64,000 bases of DNA from Bin55 sp965203735. Lineage in GTDB: Bacteria > Pseudomonadota > Gammaproteobacteria > Pseudomonadales > Azotimanducaceae. The DNA lies in assembly GCA_965203735.1 (NCBI GenBank), contig OZ241909.1, positions 1,798,001-1,862,000 of the forward strand, read 5' to 3'. Shown one piece after another: positions 28,270 through 39,100 of the stretch. The stretch's first letter is position 1. Each line of letters begins with the position of its first letter. Below the pieces are notes generated by a model. It searched no databases. It had not been told where the DNA came from and saw only the letters and a program-made list of their open reading frames with translations. A program made the position numbers and the translations under genes.

Positions 28270-29793
28270 ATGACAGTTATCCGCCAGGACGATCTATCCA
28301 AGAGCATTTGCGATGCATTGCAGTATATCTCTTACTACCATCCTCCTGACTTCATTCGGGCGATGACTGAGGCGTGGGAGAAGGAGGAATCCCCCGCTGC
28401 TAAGGATGCGCTTCGGCAGGTCCTTGCCAATTCGCGAATGTGTGCGATTGGTAAACGCCCTATATGTCAGGATACTGGGGTCGTAAACGTCTTTTTGAAC
28501 GTTGGTATGGATGTGCGTTGGGACGCAAGCCTGCCTGTAGAAGACATCGTTAACGAAGGCGTTCGGCAAGCCTATCTGCACTCGGAGAATCCGCTAAGAG
28601 GGTCAATGATGTCCGACCCTGACGGTAAGCGGACCAATACGAAAGACAACACTCCTGCAATCATTCACACAAAGCTGGTGGCGGGCGACAAGCTGGAGAT
28701 CGAAGTTGCTGCCAAAGGAGGAGGCAGCGAAGCAAAGGCAAATTTCAAAGTGCTCGAACCCTCCGAATCGGTTGTGGATTGGATACTGTCGATAGTCCCC
28801 AAGATGGGTGCAGGTTGGTGTCCACCTGGAATTCTTGGAATTGGAGTTGGTGGAACTCCCGAAAAAGCAATGGTCTTGGCTAAAGAAGCGATGATGCAGC
28901 CGATAGACATACATGCCTTGAAGGAGCGAGGAGCGCAAAGTCACGCAGAAGAATTGCGATTGGAGATTTTCGACCGAGTCAATGCGCTAGGAATTGGCGC
29001 ACAGGGACTGGGAGGCTTGACCACAGTATTGGACGTAAAAGTCGTCGAATATCCCACGCACGCAGCCAATAAGCCTGTTGCAGTGATTCCAAATTGCACT
29101 GCCACTCGACATATCAAATTTGAACTCGACGGAACTGGACCGGCAGTATTTGCTGCCCCTGACTTGTCGTTATGGCCAGATATTGAATACGAACCCAATG
29201 CAACCGCTAGACGTGTAGACCTAGACGGAATAACCAAACAGGATGTAGCAAATTGGGAGGCTGGAGAAACATTGCTACTTTCCGGAAAGATACTCACTGG
29301 AAGAGATGCAGCGCACAAACGTCTTTGCCAATTCTTGGACGAAGGAAGGTCTCTCCCAGTCGACTTCACCAACCGATTTATTTACTACGTTGGTCCTGTG
29401 GATCCCGTACGAGGGGAAGTAGTTGGACCAGCAGGTCCGACCACTGCGACCCGAATGGACAGATTCACTCGACAAATGCTGGAGACAACCGGACTACTAG
29501 GCATGATCGGCAAGGCTGAGCGAGGCGAGGAAGCTGTTGATGTCATACGAGAAAATGGAGCCGTTTCCCTTATCGCTGTGGGAGGTGCTGCTTATCTGGT
29601 TTCTAAGTCAATTACCTCATCGAAGCTCTTAGCTTTCGAAGACTTGATGATGGAAGCGATCTATGAGTTCGAAGTCAAGGATATGCCTGTCACCGTCGCA
29701 GTAGATTCGAAGGGGAACTCGGTACATCGAATTGGCCCCAAGCAGTGGCGTGCCCGAGCGGAGGACAGTATTTCCACCGTTGATCTGTCGTAG
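28270..29793 (+). CDS. Class I (iron-sulfur) fumarate hydratase
   Basis: Interconverts fumarate and malate in the TCA cycle using an oxygen-sensitive [4Fe-4S] cluster. The N-terminal tartrate-dehydratase-alpha-like domain carries PICQDTGVVNVFLNVG (Cys66 is a cluster ligand), AKGGGSEAKANF, and GWCPPGILGIGVGGTPEKA with a second cysteine. The C-terminal beta-like domain begins near residue 330 and contains YYVGPVDPVRGEVVGPAGPTTATRMD. The 507-residue single chain is the normal fused form. No neighbour belongs to the same pathway. The symbol is left out because fumA and fumB cannot be separated from sequence alone. Confidence 0.95.
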   Translation: MTVIRQDDLSKSICDALQYISYYHPPDFIRAMTEAWEKEESPAAKDALRQVLANSRMCAIGKRPICQDTGVVNVFLNVGMDVRWDASLPVEDIVNEGVRQAYLHSENPLRGSMMSDPDGKRTNTKDNTPAIIHTKLVAGDKLEIEVAAKGGGSEAKANFKVLEPSESVVDWILSIVPKMGAGWCPPGILGIGVGGTPEKAMVLAKEAMMQPIDIHALKERGAQSHAEELRLEIFDRVNALGIGAQGLGGLTTVLDVKVVEYPTHAANKPVAVIPNCTATRHIKFELDGTGPAVFAAPDLSLWPDIEYEPNATARRVDLDGITKQDVANWEAGETLLLSGKILTGRDAAHKRLCQFLDEGRSLPVDFTNRFIYYVGPVDPVRGEVVGPAGPTTATRMDRFTRQMLETTGLLGMIGKAERGEEAVDVIRENGAVSLIAVGGAAYLVSKSITSSKLLAFEDLMMEAIYEFEVKDMPVTVAVDSKGNSVHRIGPKQWRARAEDSISTVDLS

Positions 29794-29862
29794 CGAGAGA
29801 CTTAGGAAACACTTCCATAACAAGTGCACGGTCGCGTCATCAAAGCATCTTGACTATCTTTA

Positions 29863-31137
29863 ATGCGAGGAGAAACTCCTAGAGTGTCTGAGAACGAAAC
29901 CGATCTTGAACAGAAGCTTCAAGATCTGAAGATCGACAGAACTAAGTCGGCAGGAGGTCGACGACCATGGGGCTGGTTTGTGGCCATCGCCATCGTGGTT
30001 GGCGTTGGGGCGGTTGCTGCGAGTTGGTTCTGGTTTGGAAGAGACCGCCTACTCGAAGTTCAATCGGCTGTTGCGCGTACCCCGACTGCATCCAATGTAG
30101 AAGGTGCAGTTCTTGATGGCACAGGTTATGTCGTTGCGCGCCGCCAAGCAACCGTTAGCTCGAAGGCCACAGGAAAAGTCGTTGAAGTGTTTATTGAAGA
30201 GGGAATGATTGTCGAGGAAGGTCAGTTGCTCGCATCTCTGGACGATAGTCTTCAACGGACCCAGTTTGAGCTTTCTAGAGCTCAACTTGAAGAAACAAAG
30301 GCACAGCTAGAAGAGCTCGATATTCAGATTGAACAAGCAAATCTGGATGTTAGCCGGATCACAAAGCTTGAAGAGAAAAACCATGCGAGCCAAAGTGAAC
30401 TTGATTTCGCTCGATTGTCACTTGACGGCTTTCACGCACAGAAGCGTCGGCTTGAGAAGACGATCGACGTTTCACAAGTTGCTCTGGATCTTCAGCAACA
30501 GTACTTGGACGACATGCAAATTAGAGCTCCATTCGACGGCATAGTTATTGCTAAAGCTGCTCAACCAGGAGAGATGATTTCGCCAGTGTCAGGCGGAGGA
30601 GGGTTCACTCGAACCGGAATTTGCACCATTGTCGACATGGATTCCATTGAAGTTCAGGTTGATGTCAATGAGAAATACATAAACCGTGTCTCACCAGATC
30701 AACCGGCCACCGTTACGCTCAATTCCTATCCCGATACTCGGCTGCCAGCAGAGGTCATTGCTATCATTCCCACCGCAGATCGTTCTCGGTCTACAGTTCG
30801 TGTACGGATTAGGTTCCTAGATCGAGATGATCGTGTACTACCTGACATGGGAGTTAGTGTCTCGTTCTTGGAAGAGGGCACCGAAATCATACGTCAGGAG
30901 TTGCCGGCAGGAGTCGACGTGCCTACAACTGCCATATTTGGAACCGACGAAAACAAGTACGTTTGGGTAGTTGAAGAAAAGTCCGTATTTCGTCGAAGTG
31001 TATCGGTCGCGGCTACCAACGGTTCTCGGACGGTTGTTTCATCTGGCCTGGAAAGAGGAGAGCTCGTAGTCGCGAATCTGTCTCCTGAAAAAGAGGCATT
31101 GCTAACAAATGGACAGGCCGTGGTTCTCTCGAACTAG
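29863..31137 (+). CDS. MacA/HlyD-type periplasmic adaptor of an ABC exporter
   Basis: A 424-residue membrane fusion protein. It has a cytoplasmic N-terminus, one membrane segment (WGWFVAIAIVVGVGAVAASWF, about residues 37-57), a biotinyl-lipoyl-like half (VSSKATGKVVEVFIEEGMIV), a coiled-coil hairpin rich in Glu/Gln around residues 125-210, the second lipoyl half (IRAPFDGIVIAKAAQPGEMI) and a beta-barrel domain. This is the MacA arrangement. The ATG at 29863 precedes GAGGAG 29867-29872; GTG 29884 is a possible start served by that site. The next three genes encode the ATPase and two permeases. An outer-membrane channel gene is not in the window. Confidence 0.93.
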   Translation: MRGETPRVSENETDLEQKLQDLKIDRTKSAGGRRPWGWFVAIAIVVGVGAVAASWFWFGRDRLLEVQSAVARTPTASNVEGAVLDGTGYVVARRQATVSSKATGKVVEVFIEEGMIVEEGQLLASLDDSLQRTQFELSRAQLEETKAQLEELDIQIEQANLDVSRITKLEEKNHASQSELDFARLSLDGFHAQKRRLEKTIDVSQVALDLQQQYLDDMQIRAPFDGIVIAKAAQPGEMISPVSGGGGFTRTGICTIVDMDSIEVQVDVNEKYINRVSPDQPATVTLNSYPDTRLPAEVIAIIPTADRSRSTVRVRIRFLDRDDRVLPDMGVSVSFLEEGTEIIRQELPAGVDVPTTAIFGTDENKYVWVVEEKSVFRRSVSVAATNGSRTVVSSGLERGELVVANLSPEKEALLTNGQAVVLSN

Positions 31138-31152
31138 CTGGTAAGGAGTTTC

Positions 31153-31842
31153 TTGGTGTCATTAGTTTCACTACAGTCGGTTTCGAAAACCTACACAAAA
31201 GGTCGTGAGCGAGTAGACGTACTTTCGGATCTGTCGTTGGATATTCAGAAGAACGACTTTGTTGCGCTCATGGGTCCGTCAGGGAGCGGCAAGACGACTG
31301 TATTGAATTTGATTGGTGGTCTTGATCATCCAACCTCCGGCGACGTTGTAGTGGACGGAGCTTCATTGAAGTCACTTTCGCCCGGTAAGCTTGCCCGCTG
31401 GAGGTCGCAGAACATCGGGTTTGTGTTTCAGTTCTACAACCTACTACCCGCGTTGACAGCGCAAAGGAACATTGAGCTTCCTCTCTTGTTAACTAAACTC
31501 CGAGGAAAGGAACGCAAGCAGAACGCACTTACCGCGTTGGATATCGTGGGGTTGGGGGATCGATCAAAGCACAAGCCTTCACAGTTGTCTGGTGGCCAAC
31601 AACAGAGAGTCGCAATTGCTCGGGCTATTGTTGCTGATCCTTCCATCTTGGTTTGCGATGAACCGACGGGCGATCTAGATCGTGCAAACGCCGAGGAAAT
31701 CCTCGACCTGCTTCAGACGTTGAATCAAAAACACGAGAAAACCATCGTCATGGTTACGCATGATCCTAAAGCTGCGGATCATGCCAAAACTACGGTGTAC
31801 CTTGACAAGGGACAGCTTTCCGTCCAGGAACCTGTTTCGTAA
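31153..31842 (+). CDS. MacB/LolD-type ABC transporter ATPase
   Basis: A 229-residue ATPase with Walker A GPSGSGKTT (41-49), Q-loop in NIGFVFQFYNLLPALTA, signature LSGGQQQR, Walker B ILVCDEPTGDLD and H-loop VMVTHDPK. The EPTGDLD form and the FQFYNLLP Q-loop are typical of the MacB/LolD/FtsE group, which drives mechanotransmission rather than classic substrate translocation. Start is TTG 31153 or GTG 31156, with AAGGA at 31143-31147. It lies 15 bp after the adaptor and 12 bp before the first permease. Confidence 0.95.
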   Translation: MVSLVSLQSVSKTYTKGRERVDVLSDLSLDIQKNDFVALMGPSGSGKTTVLNLIGGLDHPTSGDVVVDGASLKSLSPGKLARWRSQNIGFVFQFYNLLPALTAQRNIELPLLLTKLRGKERKQNALTALDIVGLGDRSKHKPSQLSGGQQQRVAIARAIVADPSILVCDEPTGDLDRANAEEILDLLQTLNQKHEKTIVMVTHDPKAADHAKTTVYLDKGQLSVQEPVS

Positions 31843-31854
31843 GAGAACCTGCCG

Positions 31855-33000
31855 ATGGGAAGAATTCAGTTTTTGCTTCGATGCATGTTCCGCCACAAGT
31901 TGCGAACGATTTTGACCATGCTGTCTCTAGTTACAGCGTTTCTCTTGTTTGTGATGTTGCGTTCTGTTGCAGTTGTTTTCGAAACGGGGTGGGTAGATTT
32001 TGAGGAAGTGAGACTTACGACTCAGTCAAAATACTCGATGATTGAGTTGTTGCCACTGTCGCATCAAGACACGATCCTGTCCATCGATGGTGTGGTTGAC
32101 ATAACCCATGCGTCTTGGTTCGGTGGAATATTCGAAGAAGGAGAGACAGGAGATGCGACTTTTGCCGTTGATCCCGAATCCTATTTTGATGTGTACTCCG
32201 AATATGTTGTGGAACCCGATCAACTTGAAGAGTTCAAGGCCACGCGTACGGCTGCTTTAGCACCACAGTCTTTGATTGACAAGTATGGATGGGAAATTGG
32301 ACAGAAGATTCCTGTGATCAGTCCAATCTTTCCGAATCCCGCAGGGGGGCCATTTGTCTTCGATCTTGTCGGTTCCTACAGTTCGACTAATGAAGGAAAC
32401 GACTTTCTAGCATTCTTGTTTCATTACGAATACCTTACGGATACATTTGCATTCGGTAGAGTCGGTTGGTACATGCTCACGATTGACGACCCCGAGAGAG
32501 CAGATGAAATTGCGAGGGAAATTGATAGTCGATTCGAGAATTCATCCGACGAAACTCGATCAATGACGGAATCAGAGAGCTTTCGTCAGTTTGCGTCCCA
32601 AATTGGCGACATTAGTCTGATGGTTACAGGCATTCTCAGTGCGGTGTTCTTCACGATGATTCTGTTAACCGCAAACACCATGGTTCAAGGCTACCGGGAA
32701 AGAATTCCTGAGCTTGCTGTCATGAAGACGCTAGGATTCTCCAACTCCAGCGTCTCTGCATACATACTTGCCGAAGCGATGCTAATGTGCTCTCTCAGTG
32801 CAGCGGTTGGGATCGGTATAGGAACTCTTGTAGTCTTGGGCGTCCAGGAATACATGCCTCCAATGATTCCAATCTACTTTGATCCGAACACCTGTATTTG
32901 GGCTGGCGCTATCGCTGTCGGACTAGGAGTTTTCGTCGGTTCTGCTCCGGCAATAAACGCGAATCGCTTGGTCATTGTCGACGCGCTTCACGCTCACTAA
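31855..33000 (+). CDS. FtsX/MacB-like ABC transporter permease, first subunit
   Basis: A 381-residue permease with one N-terminal membrane helix (residues 17-40), a periplasmic MacB-PCD-like domain of about 210 residues and three C-terminal helices ending in PAINANRLVIVDALHAH. GYRERIPELAVMKTLGFSNSSV is the conserved coupling-helix motif. It is unusual in that it carries a DDP-rich periplasmic domain rather than the standard GAN motif, but the architecture is clear. It pairs with the next gene, so the exporter uses two different permease subunits instead of one homodimeric MacB. Confidence 0.92.
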   Translation: MGRIQFLLRCMFRHKLRTILTMLSLVTAFLLFVMLRSVAVVFETGWVDFEEVRLTTQSKYSMIELLPLSHQDTILSIDGVVDITHASWFGGIFEEGETGDATFAVDPESYFDVYSEYVVEPDQLEEFKATRTAALAPQSLIDKYGWEIGQKIPVISPIFPNPAGGPFVFDLVGSYSSTNEGNDFLAFLFHYEYLTDTFAFGRVGWYMLTIDDPERADEIAREIDSRFENSSDETRSMTESESFRQFASQIGDISLMVTGILSAVFFTMILLTANTMVQGYRERIPELAVMKTLGFSNSSVSAYILAEAMLMCSLSAAVGIGIGTLVVLGVQEYMPPMIPIYFDPNTCIWAGAIAVGLGVFVGSAPAINANRLVIVDALHAH

Positions 33001-33012
33001 TGTCCTTTAATC

Positions 33013-34176
33013 ATGTTTGAACAATTTCTCACGATTTCAGTAATGAACATCCGCAACATCGTCTCGCGATGGAGTTCATCGTCTGTTGTTGTAGTAGGAA
33101 TTGCAGGAGTAGTCGCTGTTCTTGTTGCAATGCTCTCGATGGCAACTGGAATCTCCAATGTCTTTACAAAGTCGGTGGCTCCAGACAGGGCTCTGGTTGT
33201 TCGGAGCGGGTCTGATTCAGAACTGTCGAGCAACCTCGATGGAGAAGTTGCAAGAATTGTCGCAGCCATGGATGGTGTCGCGATCGCTGCACCGGAACTG
33301 TACGTAGTTGCGGACGTTCCGAAACGTGCTACCGGAACGCCTGCTAATACTGTCGTTCGTGGAGTGGACCTACAGTCCTTCGACATTCGGCCAGAGCTCA
33401 AGATTGTTGAGGGAAGAATGTTTGAGCCCGGCCGTAACGAGATCATTGTGGGAGTCAAGGCTCGTGCTGAATTTGCCGGCGTGGATATTGGAAATCAGCT
33501 CATCGTCCGGGATAGTTCGTGGGAAGTTGTTGGAGTTTTTGAAGCCGATGGTTCGGTTGCCGAGTCTGAGATTTGGGGAGACTTGACAGTAGGGCAAGCA
33601 GCATTCCGTCGCCAACAGTCGATAACCGTGGTTCGAGTACAGTTGGAGTCAACATCGGATTTTGAATTAGTTGCTGCACTAATTGAGGACGACCCCAGAC
33701 TGGAGACTGATCTCGTCAAAGAGGAAGAATGGTTCTCATCTCAATCGAACAGTTCTACTCAAGTAATCCAAGTCTTTGGTGTCGTTGTCGCAATCATCAT
33801 GAGCATAGGGGCTGTGTTTGCCGCCTTGAATACGATGTATTCCGCTGTAGCGGTGCGCACCTTCGAAATCGCGACTCTTCGTGCGATTGGTTTTGGAGGA
33901 GCGCCAGTTCTGGTGTCCGTCATGTTTGAAGCCATGTTTCTGGCATTGGTGGGAGGAGTGATTGGAGCGTTAGTCTCATTTCTGGCGTTCAATGGCTTCA
34001 CGGTATCAACGCTCAATCAGCAGACCTTCAGTCAAGTCGCGTTTGAATTTGCGGTGACACCGGAACTCATGGCTTCCGGTCTAATACTGAGCCTAGCTCT
34101 GGGTTTCATTGGGGGAATTTTTCCAGGATTTCGGGCCATCCTATTGCCCGTAACTTCTGCACTTCGCGGAGAGTAG
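33013..34176 (+). CDS. FtsX/MacB-like ABC transporter permease, second subunit
   Basis: A 387-residue permease, 12 bp after its partner. It has an N-terminal membrane helix around residues 24-50, a periplasmic MacB-PCD domain with APDRALVVRSGSDSE, and three C-terminal helices; VAVRTFEIATLRAIGFGGAPV is the coupling helix. Together with the ATPase and adaptor it forms a MacAB-like efflux or envelope-lipid/protein export system. The cargo is unknown. The gene ends 4 bp before the stop of the convergent flavodoxin-like gene. Confidence 0.92.
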   Translation: MFEQFLTISVMNIRNIVSRWSSSSVVVVGIAGVVAVLVAMLSMATGISNVFTKSVAPDRALVVRSGSDSELSSNLDGEVARIVAAMDGVAIAAPELYVVADVPKRATGTPANTVVRGVDLQSFDIRPELKIVEGRMFEPGRNEIIVGVKARAEFAGVDIGNQLIVRDSSWEVVGVFEADGSVAESEIWGDLTVGQAAFRRQQSITVVRVQLESTSDFELVAALIEDDPRLETDLVKEEEWFSSQSNSSTQVIQVFGVVVAIIMSIGAVFAALNTMYSAVAVRTFEIATLRAIGFGGAPVLVSVMFEAMFLALVGGVIGALVSFLAFNGFTVSTLNQQTFSQVAFEFAVTPELMASGLILSLALGFIGGIFPGFRAILLPVTSALRGE

Positions 34177-34180
34177 CTTT

Positions 34181-34648
34181 CTAGTAAATTCCCAGATCTA
34201 GTCCCGCTGCCAGCGTAAGACCAAGTTCTCGGCACTTTTCTACATCTTCGTCGGTGAGGTCCCCTTTTACGACTAGCGGCTCTTGGGACTCAACAAAGGG
34301 ATATCCGTTTGCAATTCTTCGAATGGCTGTGAGTGCGCCAGTTCCGTCATTGCTGGCTTTAATGAAGACAGCATAGGGCAGAGGCTTGAGCTTGCCTTCA
34401 ACCTCGTAGAAGGTTCGGTCGAAGAAGTCCTTGAGTGCGCCCGACATATACCCAAAATTCTCGGGCGTTCCCAAGATGAGAGCGTCGGCAGTAAGCAAGT
34501 CCTCATCATTAGCTTGAAGTGCGGCTTTTGCAACGACATGGACAGTGGTTGAATCAATACTGGAGGCACCTTCGATGACTGCTCGAGCCATGCGTTCTGT
34601 TGACCCAGACTTTGAGTGATAGACAATTAATAGGGTTTTCTTTGACAT
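34181..34648 (-). CDS. Flavodoxin/NAD(P)H-dependent FMN reductase-like protein
   Basis: A 155-residue flavodoxin-fold protein. TLLIVYHSKSGSTERMA (residues 5-21) is the FMN phosphate-binding loop, and LGTPENFGYMSGALKDFFDRTFYEV is the WrbA/NADPH-FMN-reductase type flavin loop. It likely carries or reduces FMN in the cytoplasm. It could supply reduced flavin to the LLM or halogenase-like enzymes encoded 8-12 kb away, but nothing in the sequence ties them together. Confidence 0.85.
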   Translation of the reverse strand: MSKKTLLIVYHSKSGSTERMARAVIEGASSIDSTTVHVVAKAALQANDEDLLTADALILGTPENFGYMSGALKDFFDRTFYEVEGKLKPLPYAVFIKASNDGTGALTAIRRIANGYPFVESQEPLVVKGDLTDEDVEKCRELGLTLAAGLDLGIY

Positions 34649-34914
34649 TGCTGCAACAGGGCGTGGTTTACTTTCCCTTTAGCATCGGTTCCAAGGAGTG
34701 ACCTCACTAGTGATCCTCTGTAAATCGAGGACGGTTCAAGTGTCCTATTTTTCCTAAAATAAGTCAGCGCTTCAGACGCTTCCCAACGAAAACACTCGTC
34801 ATAGACCGCTGAGTTTAGCTTCTCGTGCGACCTGAATCTATATGAGTGTGTGCACTTTTTCCAATTCAATCGAAACAATAGAGCAGAGATGAAACCAAGA
34901 AGACAAAGGCAAAT

Positions 34915-36138
34915 TTGCCGCACATGACTCAGATCAAGCTCGAAGCGATTCGCGAAGCAAAGGAACGAGTCAGTTCACACTTGGTAAGAACACAGTTATC
35001 TCGTTCCGAAACCTTATCGAGCGAAACCGGTTGCGACTTAGCCCTTAAGTACGAAAACCACCAATTTACAGCATCCTTCAAGGAACGTGGTGCTCTTAAC
35101 AAGCTCTTGTTGCTGACCGACGAACAAAGAGAGCACGGGGTGGTCGCGGCATCTGCAGGAAATCATGCTCAAGCTCTAGCTAGACACGGGCAGCTACTCG
35201 GTATTCCGGTTCATGTTGTGATGCCCAAGTTCACGCCAAATACCAAGGTCGAGAACACAAAAGTGTTTGGGGCCAAGGTAACAATTCAAGGTGAAAACGT
35301 CGACGGAAGCATGAATCTCGCAAGAGATTTGGCGAAGGAATATTCATATACACTCGTACATCCTTTTGACGATATCAACGTAATCGAAGGGCAGGGAACT
35401 CTCGGGTTGGAGCTATTGGAGCAAGATCCCACTATCGAAACTATCGTAGTACCGATCGGAGGTGGTGGACTCGCATCCGGTATTGCCTCCGCAGTCAAGC
35501 AGGTCAAGCCAACAGTTCGTGTCATTGGAGTTCAAGTTGATACCTTTAATACAGCTTACGCCCAATTTCATGGGATGGAAGCTACAGAGGAACGATCTGC
35601 GCTGACGATCGCGGAGGGAATCGCTGTGAAACGACCCGGCGCGGTTACTCGACCTTTGCTCATGTCTCTTCTCGACGAGATCGTGCAGGTCTCGGAACAG
35701 CAGATTGAATCGGCGATTTTTACTTTGCTTGAGATCGAAAAAACGGTTGTTGAGGGTGCGGGAGCTGCAGCCCTCGCCGCTGTGACGGCCTATCCTGATA
35801 TTGCGAAGGGCAGAACAGCACTCATAGTGTCCGGTGGAAATATAGAGATGATTACTCTTTCGGCCGTGCTGCAGCGCGGATTGGTGCGAAAGAGTCGACT
35901 TGTGAGAATGCGTGTGATCATGCCAGATGTGCCCGGATCACTCGCCAAACTTGCTCAGCACCTTGGACTGCTCGACAGCAATATCGTCGACATCGTCCAT
36001 CGAAGAACATCTCACTCTTCGACGATCGGTGCTCAACCCCTCGACATCGTAGTCCATCTTTGTGGAGAAGAGGAATCGGAGTTTGTCGTCGGATCCCTAC
36101 GAAGGCAGGGATACGATGCAAAGATACTGGTCGATTAA
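34915..36138 (+). CDS. Threonine ammonia-lyase (biosynthetic/catabolic type with C-terminal ACT-like domain)
   Basis: Deaminates L-threonine to 2-oxobutanoate with PLP. The PLP lysine lies in FTASFKERGALNKL (Lys56), the phosphate-binding glycine loop in VPIGGGGLASGIA, and SAGNHAQALA is the usual substrate loop. The last 80 residues (MRVIMPDVPGSLAKLAQHL) form an ACT-like regulatory domain, as in the 400-residue short threonine deaminases. Start is TTG 34915 or ATG 34924. Product could feed isoleucine synthesis or, through propionyl-CoA, the adjacent biotin carboxylase on the opposite strand; the latter is inference. Confidence 0.93.
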   Translation: MPHMTQIKLEAIREAKERVSSHLVRTQLSRSETLSSETGCDLALKYENHQFTASFKERGALNKLLLLTDEQREHGVVAASAGNHAQALARHGQLLGIPVHVVMPKFTPNTKVENTKVFGAKVTIQGENVDGSMNLARDLAKEYSYTLVHPFDDINVIEGQGTLGLELLEQDPTIETIVVPIGGGGLASGIASAVKQVKPTVRVIGVQVDTFNTAYAQFHGMEATEERSALTIAEGIAVKRPGAVTRPLLMSLLDEIVQVSEQQIESAIFTLLEIEKTVVEGAGAAALAAVTAYPDIAKGRTALIVSGGNIEMITLSAVLQRGLVRKSRLVRMRVIMPDVPGSLAKLAQHLGLLDSNIVDIVHRRTSHSSTIGAQPLDIVVHLCGEEESEFVVGSLRRQGYDAKILVD

Positions 36139-36176
36139 CCAACTTCGGCTGTGGCTGTCCGATCCACGACTAACGA

Positions 36177-39100
36177 CTACCAAGTGTCGATGTAGGGGTA
36201 TTTCTTCTCGGTGCGTGGCTGTGTTGGCGGTAGTCGCTTGAGGCTGCTTGCGATCCATTCTCTCGTATCAGCTGGATCGATGACATCGTCCAAGCCGCCC
36301 CCAACGCCAGCGTTGATGGCTTTTGCGCCCTCATAGGAACGCTCAACTCTGCGTTCGAATTCGATCCTTCTCTTCTCGGGGTCTTCTATTGCTTCGAGTT
36401 CTTTGCGGAATCCAAGTTTGACCGATCCCTCGATGTTCATTCCGGCGAATTCGGCAGTAGGCCAAGCGACAGTAAAGAACCCTACGAGTGAGCTTGCTCC
36501 GCACATCGCCTGAACTCCTAGTCCGTACGCCTTGCGTACAACGACTCCGAATAACGGTGTCGTCAGATTTGCACCTGCGTTGAACATTCTGACGCAGTGC
36601 CTTACGAGAGCCGTTTTCTCAACATCAGGTCCCACCATCATTCCCGGACAGTCCATCAGGCTCAGCACGGGAATGTCGAAAGCATCGCACAGTTGAATAA
36701 ATCGTGCTCCTTTGTCAGCGCCATCGGAGTCGATCGCTCCTGCAAGATGATGTGGATTATTGGCGATTACTCCCATGGGCTTGCCTTCGACCCGAATAAA
36801 CGCCGTGATTACGCCAATCCCAAACTTCTCTCGAATTTCCAGCACCGAATCCACATCGGCGAGGGTATAGATGATGTCCTTCATGTTGTATAGACGCAGT
36901 CTGTTTTCCGGAACGATGTGGCGAAGCCGACGTTGGTCGGGAGCTTCCCATTCTTTTGTCGATCCTTGAAAGTACGAGAGATACTTTTTTGCCACCTGAA
37001 CTGCATCCGCCTCGTCTTTCGCGAGCAGATCGACAACACCGTTCGGCACCTGAAACGACATGGGACCGACTTCTTCAGGTGTGTAGATTCCCAATCCCCC
37101 ACCTTCGATCATGGCAGGTCCACCCATAGCAACGGTGGTTTTCTCGGTAGCGATGATCACATCGCAACACGCGACTAGTGCGGTGTTTCCAGCGAACGTA
37201 CGTCCATTTATCACGCTTATCAACGGAACCAAGCCCGAGAGCTTTGAAAACTGCGTAAACGTGTGAGTGTCGAAAGCAACTCCAGGACCACGACTATCGT
37301 CCCCTGGACGTCCTCCTCCTCCTTCTCCAAAGAGGATGAGTGGAATTCGAAATCGACTTGCAAGTTCGAACATTCGGTCTTGTTTGTAGTGATTGCGTCC
37401 CCCCTGAGTTCCCGCCAATACTGTGTAGTCGTAGTGAACCAGCATCGTTCTCGCGGCTTCCTCACCGAACAAGCCGGCATTGACAGTGCCTATGCCCGCG
37501 ATCAAACCGTCAGCAGGTGTGTTTTTTCGGAGTGTTTCCATGTCGTGGCGACTGTGCTGTCGTGCAACGATTAGCGGCCAATACTCTCTAAAGCTACCCT
37601 CGTCCATGAGCTCGGCAATGTTTTCGCGAGGCATCCGATACCCGCGTGCGTAGCGTTTGGCGACCGCTTCTGGCCGACTCTCGTCATAGATATACGAGTG
37701 CCGCTCGTAGGTCAGCTTGAGATCGTCGCGAATATGGTCTAGATCGACTTCATCGACGTTTTTCATTCCTTTCGCTGAGATTTCGGCGGGTTCAACAAAG
37801 ACGATTGGATAGCCTTCCAGTACAACGTCGCCTTCATTCATGGTGACTTTCCGCACAATGCCATTGTGCTCCGCCGCAATGACATGCTCCATTTTCATTG
37901 CTTCTACAACTGCGACTTGTTGTCCGCTAACCACTTCGTCGCCATCCGAAACATCGACTGAAACGATGGTTCCTTGAATCGGAGAACTCAGACCGGAAGA
38001 CCCCTCAGGCGCAACCACGGCATCGGCGACTGGTCCAGATTCCTCTTTGTTCGCTTCTGCCTTCACCTTCGCATCGTGAGCAAACAACGCAAGAGGATCG
38101 CTGGTGTCGACTCGGGCACCAGCGAATCCTTGGGATTGATCGGATGAAGCCGAGTCAGCCCTCCCTCCATCGGGATACGTCGTTAACTGCTCGATGTTCT
38201 CGTCGATCCAGCGAGTTGTTATGGAAGCATTGGAGAAGTCGTCGTGCAGAACAATATTGGACAAGAATGGAATGTTGGTTTGCAGTCCTTCAATTCGGAA
38301 TTCCGAGAGTGCTCTTGCGCAACGTGTTGTCGCCTGTTCGAGAGAAGCCCCTCGAACAATTACCTTGGCTAAGAGCGAGTCAAAGCTGAGCGATGTTCGA
38401 TATCCGGAGTAACCCATTCCGTCAATACGCACTCCCGGACCTGTCGGTACGTCATAGACAGCGAGTGTTCCTTGAGAAGGAGATACGTCGCCGTTGGACT
38501 TCATCGTTTCCATATTCACTCGAGCTTGGATCGCACAGCCTTGGAAACCGACAGGCTTGTCCAAGCCTAGATCCTCGAGACTCTCGCCACTTGCAATTCG
38601 AAGCTGAGTTTGTACAAGGTCCACACCCGTGATTTCTTCGGTAACGGTATGTTCAACCTGAAGCCTCGCATTGGTTTCTATGAACCAAAATTTATCTTCG
38701 CTCACTAGAAACTCAAAGGTGCCGAGATTCTGGTAATTGGTATGTTTTGCAAGGCGAATTGCAGACTCGATGATTCGCTCTCGGACTTCGCTGTCCAAAC
38801 CAATTGCAGGAGCGACTTCGACAACCTTTTGATGTCGTCGCTGTGCGCTGCACTCTCTTTCATACAGGTGACAGACACTACCTCTAGAGTCACCGACGAT
38901 TTGAACTTCGATGTGCCGGGCATTGGACACTAACTCTTCGGCGTACAGTTGCTCGTTTCCGAAGGAGGACTTTGCTTCCGAACTCGCGCGTTTGTAAGCG
39001 TCTTCAAGTTCCTCCTCAGAAGATACGATTCTGGACCCACGACCACCACCACCAGCAATTGCCTTAAGCAGCATCGGGCTACCGTCAAGCTCACTCAAGA

